From contig CAJMEU010000172.1 of the NCBI GenBank assembly GCA_905212515.1, positions 1 through 5,570 on the forward strand: a stretch of 5,570 nucleotides of DNA, read 5' to 3'. Position 1 is the first letter of the stretch. The number at the start of each line of letters is the position of its first letter. The position numbers and the translations under genes are program-made. This document shows, in pieces, positions 4,915 to 5,570 of this stretch. The stretch is from an uncultured Oscillospiraceae bacterium (GTDB lineage Bacteria > Bacillota > Clostridia > Oscillospirales > Ruminococcaceae). Below the pieces are notes generated by a model, which was not told the origin of the DNA, made no database searches, and saw nothing but the letters and a program-made list of their open reading frames with translations.

Positions 4915-5570
4915 ATGCATGTTGAGACAAAATGCCTGCACGAGGGCTACAAGCCCGGCAACGGGGAGCCCCGCGCCCTGCCCATTTACCAGAGCACTAC
5001 CTACACCTATGATTCCACCGAGCACATCGGCCAGCTGTTCGATTTGACGGCCGACGGGCACATGTACTCCCGCATCTCCAACCCCACCGTGGGCTATGTG
5101 GAGGAGAAGATCGTCGCCCTGGAGGGCGGCGTGGGCGCCTTGTGCACCACCTCCGGGCAGGCGGCCAGCATGCTGGCCATTCTGAACATCTGCACCGCCG
5201 GGGACCACTTCGTCACCTCCTCCACCATCTACGGCGGCACGGTGAACCTGTTTGCCGTCACGCTGAAAAAATTCGGCATCGAATGCACCTTCGTGGACGC
5301 CGACGCCGGGGAGGAGGAGCTGCAGAAGGCCTTCCGCCCCAACACGAAGGCCGTGTTCGGCGAGACCATCGCCAACCCCGCCATCGCCGTGTTCGACATT
5401 GAGAAGTTTGCAAACCTGGCCCACAGGAACGGAGTGCCCCTGATCGTGGACAATACCTTTGCCACGCCCGTGCTGTGCCGCCCCTTCGAATGGGGGGCCG
5501 ATATCGTGGTGCACTCCACCACCAAGTACATGGACGGCCACGCCGTACAGGTGGGCGGCGTGATCGTGGA
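4915..5570 (+). CDS. metY: O-acetylhomoserine sulfhydrylase (aminocarboxypropyltransferase) MetY, N-terminal half
   Basis: PLP enzyme of the Cys/Met metabolism family that makes homocysteine from O-acetylhomoserine and sulfide. 218 codons are visible of an expected ~425; the right edge cuts the gene. Visible elements are the N-terminal TKCLHEGY and PIYQSTTY, the phosphate-contacting Y51-S-R53 in YSRISNPT, SGQA at 80-83, YGGT, DNTFATP at 179-185 (D179 pairs with the PLP ring nitrogen) and the Schiff-base lysine K204 in HSTTKYMDGHA. The long insertion QLFDLTADGHMYSR and the STTKYMDGH form favour MetY over cystathionine gamma-synthase or methionine gamma-lyase. The start at 4915 is preceded by AGAGGGG. 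It lies 82 bases after the kinase gene on the same strand; no separate promoter or SAM riboswitch fits in the gap. Its link to the sugar genes is not evident. Confidence 0.88.
   Translation, partial: MHVETKCLHEGYKPGNGEPRALPIYQSTTYTYDSTEHIGQLFDLTADGHMYSRISNPTVGYVEEKIVALEGGVGALCTTSGQAASMLAILNICTAGDHFVTSSTIYGGTVNLFAVTLKKFGIECTFVDADAGEEELQKAFRPNTKAVFGETIANPAIAVFDIEKFANLAHRNGVPLIVDNTFATPVLCRPFEWGADIVVHSTTKYMDGHAVQVGGVIV

Overview
The window is a GC-rich bacterial segment. Its genes read most like those of a Gram-positive gut Clostridia member (Oscillospiraceae-like). The basis is the style of the polyamine ABC transporter proteins, strong AGGAGG-type ribosome binding sites, and AT-rich intergenic DNA between GC-rich genes. 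The taxon is an inference; there is no rRNA or other marker gene here.

Left part, minus strand (1-2363): a tightly coupled polyamine importer operon, potA (ATPase), potB (permease) and potC (permease). Each pair of neighbours overlaps by the 4 bases ATGA. potC runs off the left edge and is broken by an in-frame stop at 83-85, although recognisable PotC sequence continues in the same frame beyond it. Two closely spaced compensating indels would repair it. A substrate-binding potD would be expected beyond the left edge.

Middle (2364-2683): a 320-base divergent control region. Each direction has an extended -10 promoter (TGC-TATACT to the left, TGC-TATGAT to the right). Nearby are a perfect 12-bp palindrome inside the rightward promoter, a small inverted repeat abutting the potA ribosome binding site, and a GC hairpin in the rightward leader. 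These three elements have no assigned function.

Right part, plus strand (2684-5570): first a short NeuD/PglD-like left-handed beta-helix acyltransferase. Ten bases later comes a 540-residue protein whose first ~175 residues are a second copy of that acyltransferase and whose last ~360 residues are a complete NahK-like N-acetylhexosamine 1-kinase. This in-frame acyltransferase-kinase fusion next to its stand-alone paralogue is the most interesting item: it could acylate an amino sugar and then phosphorylate it at C1. An 82-base A-rich spacer with A-tracts repeating about every 10.5-11 bases, a signature of curved DNA, separates it from the N-terminal half of metY (O-acetylhomoserine sulfhydrylase), which leaves the window on the right.

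I saw no RNA genes, CRISPR arrays, transposases or convincing terminators.
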